Positions 5,729-8,340 of a stretch of DNA of 8,340 nt are shown one piece after another (position 1 is the first letter of the stretch; each line of letters opens with the position of its first letter). Origin of the DNA: Streptomyces katrae. Its GTDB lineage: Bacteria > Actinomycetota > Actinomycetes > Streptomycetales > Streptomycetaceae. The position numbers were made by a program, and so were the translations under genes. Under the pieces are notes generated by a model. That model searched no databases, was not told the origin of the DNA, and saw nothing but the letters and a program-made list of their open reading frames with translations. The stretch covers positions 1 to 8,340 of the forward strand of contig NZ_JZWV01000936.1 in assembly GCF_000966975.1 (NCBI RefSeq). The letters run 5' to 3'.

Positions 5729-6471
5729 CAGTGCGCGGCCGCGCGGGCCATCGCGCCCGTCCGGCGCGGCTGGAGCGGCACGCCGCCGCCCGCCGTGGCC
5801 CGGGCGGCCGGCTGCGGTGCCGGAGCGCGGTCGCGGCGCGGCTGTGCGGCCACGCCGTTCTGGACGTCCATCACGGCGTGCGCCACGAGACCGCCCATCG
5901 GGTCGTGCCTGATCAGGTCCCGCAGCCGGGACCTGGACGACCGCCCCTCGTTGCCGGGGTACAGGTGCTTGCCGAGTCCGACCGCGTGGGCCAGCGCGGC
6001 GAGCGCCGCGGTCCGCGGGTCCGGCGGTACGCCGGTGCGGATCGCACTGTCGAGCCGGGCACGGATCTCCCGGCTGATCGCCGTGTCCGTCGCCTGGTAG
6101 CGAGTCGTCGGCAGCACCCCGCACATCTGTCCCGCGACGGCATGCACCATGCCGCAGCGCTCCAGATGAGCGAGGTAAATCTGGCGGAGCCCCAGGCGGG
6201 GTCCGCCGATCCAGTGGACGGCCCGTACCGGGCTGCCGCGCCTGCGCAGCAGTTCCAGTGCGGAGTCCAAAGTCGGATCTCCTGTCGGCCGTGGCATCAC
6301 CACGGCGATACGATCCCCGTCAGGGGCTATCCGTCCTGCCAGAGCCAGCTCCACTAGCTGTGCCCCGGCCAGGCCGAGGTCGAGCGACTGCGGCTGCGCC
6401 GTGGTACCCGTGGCCGGGTCCAGGGCGAGCAGCAGAAGCTCCTCTGGAATTGTTCTGCGGCTCCTGCCCAT
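5728..6471 (-). CDS. GPP34 (GOLPH3/Vps74-like) family protein
   Basis: The 247-aa product opens with TIPEELLLLALDPATG (7-22), the hallmark start of the GPP34 domain, which extends to about residue 208. Family features include LAGAQLVELALAGRI (35-49), DPTLDSALELL (66-76) and DPRTAALAALAHAVGLGKHLYP (151-172). Eukaryotic members bind phosphatidylinositol-4-phosphate on Golgi membranes; the bacterial role is not established, though membrane association is plausible. There is no signal peptide or transmembrane segment. The last 37 residues (211-247) are Ala/Pro/Arg-rich and basic, and may be a flexible extension. The ATG at 6471 has GGGGAGG 5 nt upstream. Another ATG at 6475 is out of frame. The gene is divergent from the DD-carboxypeptidase-type gene and upstream of scr1, but separated from scr1 by a strong terminator. 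Confidence 0.92.
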   Translation of the reverse strand: MGRSRRTIPEELLLLALDPATGTTAQPQSLDLGLAGAQLVELALAGRIAPDGDRIAVVMPRPTGDPTLDSALELLRRRGSPVRAVHWIGGPRLGLRQIYLAHLERCGMVHAVAGQMCGVLPTTRYQATDTAISREIRARLDSAIRTGVPPDPRTAALAALAHAVGLGKHLYPGNEGRSSRSRLRDLIRHDPMGGLVAHAVMDVQNGVAAQPRRDRAPAPQPAARATAGGGVPLQPRRTGAMARAAAH

Positions 6472-6499
6472 CCATGCCTCCCCGCGTGGATGAGTGACA

Positions 6500-6520
6500 G
6501 GGTGACGCCTCTCACATTCA
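6500..6520. promoter_or_regulatory. GGGTGACG-N7-CATTCA element upstream of the GPP34 gene
   Basis: GGGTGACG at 6500-6507 and CATTCA at 6515-6520 recur together, with a shorter spacer (4 nt), at 4446-4463 upstream of scr2. It lies 29-49 nt upstream of the GPP34 start codon. It is a candidate shared binding site; the supporting evidence is only this resemblance. Confidence 0.3.
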
Positions 6521-6550
6521 TCTGTCGAGAGCGCCTGATCGCTTTGTGGG

Positions 6551-6579
6551 GGAACCAGTAGCTATGTCGTTCTCGTCTA
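6551..6579 (+). promoter_or_regulatory. ECF sigma factor promoter (SigE-like) for the DD-carboxypeptidase gene
   Basis: GGAACC (6551-6556), 17-nt spacer, CGTCTA (6574-6579). This agrees closely with group-IV sigma promoters of the GGAAC / CGTC type recognised by actinobacterial SigE. The predicted transcript start is about 6585-6588, giving a leader of roughly 70 nt before the GTG at 6657. The orientation fits the downstream cell-wall gene, and envelope-stress control would make sense for a peptidoglycan enzyme. The assignment to SigE in particular is inferred from the consensus and gene function. Confidence 0.7.
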
Positions 6580-6604
6580 GCACGTGGGCGAGGCCCCCGA
6601 GACG

Positions 6605-6634
6605 GGACACTGTTAGACGGTTCGGACAGTGGCC
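6605..6634 (+). promoter_or_regulatory. Inverted repeat in the DD-carboxypeptidase leader
   Basis: CACTGT (6608-6613) pairs with ACAGTG (6626-6631) around a 12-nt loop. One mismatch below, GG (6605-6606) pairs with CC (6633-6634). It falls inside the predicted leader, 12 nt before the GAGGAGG ribosome binding site (6646-6652). It could be an RNA hairpin tuning translation or an operator. GACAC at 6606-6610 also matches the short WhiA core motif, though a 5-mer is weak evidence. Confidence 0.4.
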
Positions 6635-6656
6635 GGACGGCGATCGAGGAGGAACG

Positions 6657-8340
6657 GTGGCGGGCGAGTCCCCCGACAAGTCGGTAAGTGAAGGAGCGTC
6701 GGGGGCGGCGAAGTCCTCAGGAGCCGGGGATCAGGACCCGAGGGTCTCGGTGTTCCAGCCGCGCGTTCCGGTGAAGGACGCGACGGCGGCCCGGACGGTT
6801 GCGGGCGGGGCCTCGGACGCGGGTACGGGGTCGGGCTCGGCGTCGGATCCGGATGAGGCGTCGGACGCGGGCACCGAGCCGGGTACGGAGTCCGCTCCCG
6901 AGTCGGGTCCGGGTGCGGCCGCCGACGCGGACGCGGCTTCGGACCGGGGTGCGCGGGAGGGCGCGGACGCCGCCCAGCGGTCACCCGGACGAGTGGAAGC
7001 CGCACCGTCCGCATCGAAGTCCGGCGTGGTCCGCCAGGGTTCCGCTTCCGAGGGATCCGGAAAGGCCGCCGAGACCTCCGGTGCGGGGGCGGGTGACTCC
7101 GGCTCCGAGGCCGGCGGCGACGAGCCGTCCGCGGCCGCCCGTGCCGAGCGCACCGCCGTCTTCCGCGCCGTCAGGCCCGGCTCCGCCGGGGCGGACTCCG
7201 CCCGGGAGGCCGAAGCCAAGCCGAAGAACGGTTCCGCTTCCGCCGGTTCCGGAGGTACGCGGACCACCGCGTTCGGGGCCGCGACCTCGGACCCCGCCCC
7301 GGAGGACGGCCGTCCGGAGCCGGCCGCCGGTGCGGACTCCGCTTCCGGCCGCGCCGCGTCCGCCGACGCCGGGAAGCCGTCCGCCGGGCCCGCGGCCGCG
7401 TCGGAGCGCACGGCCGTCTTCGGCACCGTCAAGCCGGCTTCCGCTCCGGCGGATTCCGCGAAGGACGCCGGCGAGGACCGCCCGGCCGACGCCAAGCCGG
7501 GTTCCGGTTCCGGTTCTGGTTCCGGCGGCTCGCGGACCACCGCGTTCGGCGTGGTCACCTCCGACCCCGCCCCGCAGGACGCGGACGCCCGCCCCGAGCG
7601 GGGCTCCGGCGGCGCGCCCGCGGACCCGCGCGGGCGCGAGAGCTCCGAGCGCACGGCCGTCTTCCGCACGGTCAAGCCGGGTTCGGCGGACGCCGGAGAG
7701 CGGTCTCCGGCCGGCTCCGAGCAGGGTTCCACCGCCTCTCCCGCCGGCTCCGGCGAGCGCACGGCGGTCTTCCGTACGGTCAAGCCGGGAACCCGCCCGG
7801 CGCCCGACGCCCCCGCCGGCCAGGACCCGCGTGCCGCCGCCGGCACGGACGAGCGGACGGCCGTCTCCCGTGCCGAGAAGCCGGGTTCCGCTCCCGCGGA
7901 CGCCAAGGGGTCGGCCCCGGCCGCGCCCGGGAAGTCCTCCGAGTCCGGGAAGGACGCCGAGTCGGGCAAGGCGGCCGACGCGCGGGATCCGCGTGCCGCC
8001 GCGGGCGCCGGGTCCGACGAGCGGACGGCGGTCTTCCGTGCCGTGAAGCCGGGTTCCGCTCCCGCGGACGCCAAGGGCTCGGCCCCGGCCGCGCCCGGCA
8101 AGCCCGCCGCGCCGGCGAAGGACGCCGAGCCCGGCGAGGACTCCGAGCGGACGGCCGTCTTCCGTGCCGTCAAGCCCGGTTCCGCCCCGGCCGGCGCCGG
8201 CAAGGGCGCGCCCGGGAAGCCGGCGGACGCCGACCCGAAGCCCGGTGCGCCGAAGGCCGCACCCGCCCCCGAGGCGCGCGTCAGCAAGTTCGTGCCGCTC
8301 GGCGACGAGCCGCCGAAGCCCCCCGCCCCCAGGCCCGACC
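6657..8340 (+). CDS. N-terminal disordered region of a D-alanyl-D-alanine carboxypeptidase-type protein (partial, 3' end beyond window)
   Basis: The GTG at 6657 has GAGGAGG (6646-6652) 4 nt upstream. The frame stays open for 561 codons to the window edge. The start reads AGESPDKS, as I recall for the S. coelicolor DD-carboxypeptidase SCO4439 involved in spore-wall maturation, and the neighbouring genes match that locus. The visible part is low-complexity, rich in Ala, Pro, Ser, Gly, Asp, Glu and Lys, with no fold. It carries nine E-R-T-A-V-F-R-x-V-K-P-G-S-like repeats, with the first residue at 164, 202, 250, 293, 331, 367, 399, 455 and 497; copies 2 and 4 read RTTAF and copy 7 is degenerate. 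In the homologue this segment precedes a transmembrane helix and the penicillin-binding catalytic domain, so it should face the cytoplasm. The SXXK, SXN and KTG motifs are not in the window, so the enzyme identity is inferred. Confidence 0.82.
   Translation, partial: MAGESPDKSVSEGASGAAKSSGAGDQDPRVSVFQPRVPVKDATAARTVAGGASDAGTGSGSASDPDEASDAGTEPGTESAPESGPGAAADADAASDRGAREGADAAQRSPGRVEAAPSASKSGVVRQGSASEGSGKAAETSGAGAGDSGSEAGGDEPSAAARAERTAVFRAVRPGSAGADSAREAEAKPKNGSASAGSGGTRTTAFGAATSDPAPEDGRPEPAAGADSASGRAASADAGKPSAGPAAASERTAVFGTVKPASAPADSAKDAGEDRPADAKPGSGSGSGSGGSRTTAFGVVTSDPAPQDADARPERGSGGAPADPRGRESSERTAVFRTVKPGSADAGERSPAGSEQGSTASPAGSGERTAVFRTVKPGTRPAPDAPAGQDPRAAAGTDERTAVSRAEKPGSAPADAKGSAPAAPGKSSESGKDAESGKAADARDPRAAAGAGSDERTAVFRAVKPGSAPADAKGSAPAAPGKPAAPAKDAEPGEDSERTAVFRAVKPGSAPAGAGKGAPGKPADADPKPGAPKAAPAPEARVSKFVPLGDEPPKPPAPRPD
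7146..8183 (+). repeat. Array of nine ERTAVF-type coding repeats
   Basis: A core of about 13 residues (E-R-T-A-V-F-R-A/T-V-K-P-G-S) recurs nine times at intervals of 32-56 residues, joined by Ala/Pro/Asp/Ser-rich linkers. Copies 1, 3, 5, 6, 8 and 9 keep ERTAVF; 2 and 4 read RTTAF; 7 reads ERTAVSRAEK. The DNA of the core is also similar from copy to copy (GAGCGSACGGCSGTCTTC). Confidence 0.92.
7824..8102 (+). repeat. Recent segmental duplication within the repeat array
   Basis: 7824-7934 and 7986-8102 are two copies of one block (protein DPRAAAG...ERTAV...KPGSAPADAKGSAPAAPGK). In the 84-nt stretch 7851-7934 versus 8019-8102 I count 5 mismatches, far fewer than between other repeats, and three of these five change amino acids. 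The second copy has two extra codons upstream of the core. This shows the array still grows by duplication. Confidence 0.88.

Noticed and set aside
6606..6610. WhiA binding site (GACAC)
   Set aside because: A lone 5-mer is expected by chance; kept only as a remark in the leader hairpin entry.
6731..8287. Minus-strand 518-codon open frame with RKTAVRS repeats
   Set aside because: It is the mirror of the repeat-rich plus-strand gene; its repeats come from the complementary DNA. The plus-strand frame has the ribosome binding site, promoter and a recognisable N-terminus.
1..8340. tRNA, rRNA, insertion sequences, attachment sites or phage genes
   Set aside because: No cloverleaf, ribosomal RNA sequence, transposase motif or flanking inverted or direct repeats of an element were seen on either strand.

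Overview
The window is about 70-75% GC. Its genes show strong G/C third-position bias, GTG starts, G-rich Shine-Dalgarno sites and hairpins mostly without U-tracts. The gene set (Tap-like secreted peptidase, MocR-type aminotransferase, an XRE-DUF5753/DUF397 pair, a GPP34 protein and a DD-carboxypeptidase with a long disordered N-terminus) points to the chromosome of a Streptomyces or close relative. The order from the DD-carboxypeptidase to the DUF397 gene matches, from memory, the S. coelicolor SCO4439-SCO4442 neighbourhood (spore-wall DD-carboxypeptidase; Scr1/Scr2 regulators). No alignment was possible here.

Layout. 1-122 is a leader. 123-1763 (+) is an exported S33/Tap-like alpha/beta hydrolase ending in a perfect 13-bp hairpin. 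It converges with 1814-3029 (-), a fold-type I PLP aminotransferase that looks broken: it carries a perfect 21-bp in-frame tandem duplication and, near its 3' end, a frameshift best explained by loss of about 5 nt. A 128-bp divergent spacer separates it from 3158-4021 (+), an uncharacterised 287-aa protein. Two adjacent hairpins end that gene against the convergent scr2-like DUF397 gene (4143-4346, -). Upstream on the minus strand lie the scr1-like XRE-DUF5753 gene (4545-5429, -) and a GPP34 gene (5728-6471, -). A 20-bp perfect terminator hairpin and a heptamer tandem repeat separate those last two. A 185-bp divergent spacer leads to the DD-carboxypeptidase-type gene (6657-8340, +, cut by the window end).

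How the parts may work together. Scr1/Scr2-type pairs are regulator/partner modules that promote antibiotic production. Here each gene appears to be its own transcription unit: a strong terminator lies between the GPP34 gene and scr1, and a 198-nt gap with repeats lies between scr1 and scr2. The carboxypeptidase is preceded by a near-ideal extracytoplasmic-function sigma promoter (GGAACC, 17 nt, CGTCTA), suggesting control by envelope stress (SigE-like). Its visible 561 residues are an Ala/Pro/Ser/Asp-rich, presumably cytoplasmic tail with nine spaced copies of an E-R-T-A-V-F-like motif. This could be a multi-site threonine phosphorylation or docking array.

The most interesting points are that repeat array, the ECF promoter, the double-lesion aminotransferase, the heptamer repeat after the GPP34 stop, and short motifs shared between the spacers around the regulator pair.
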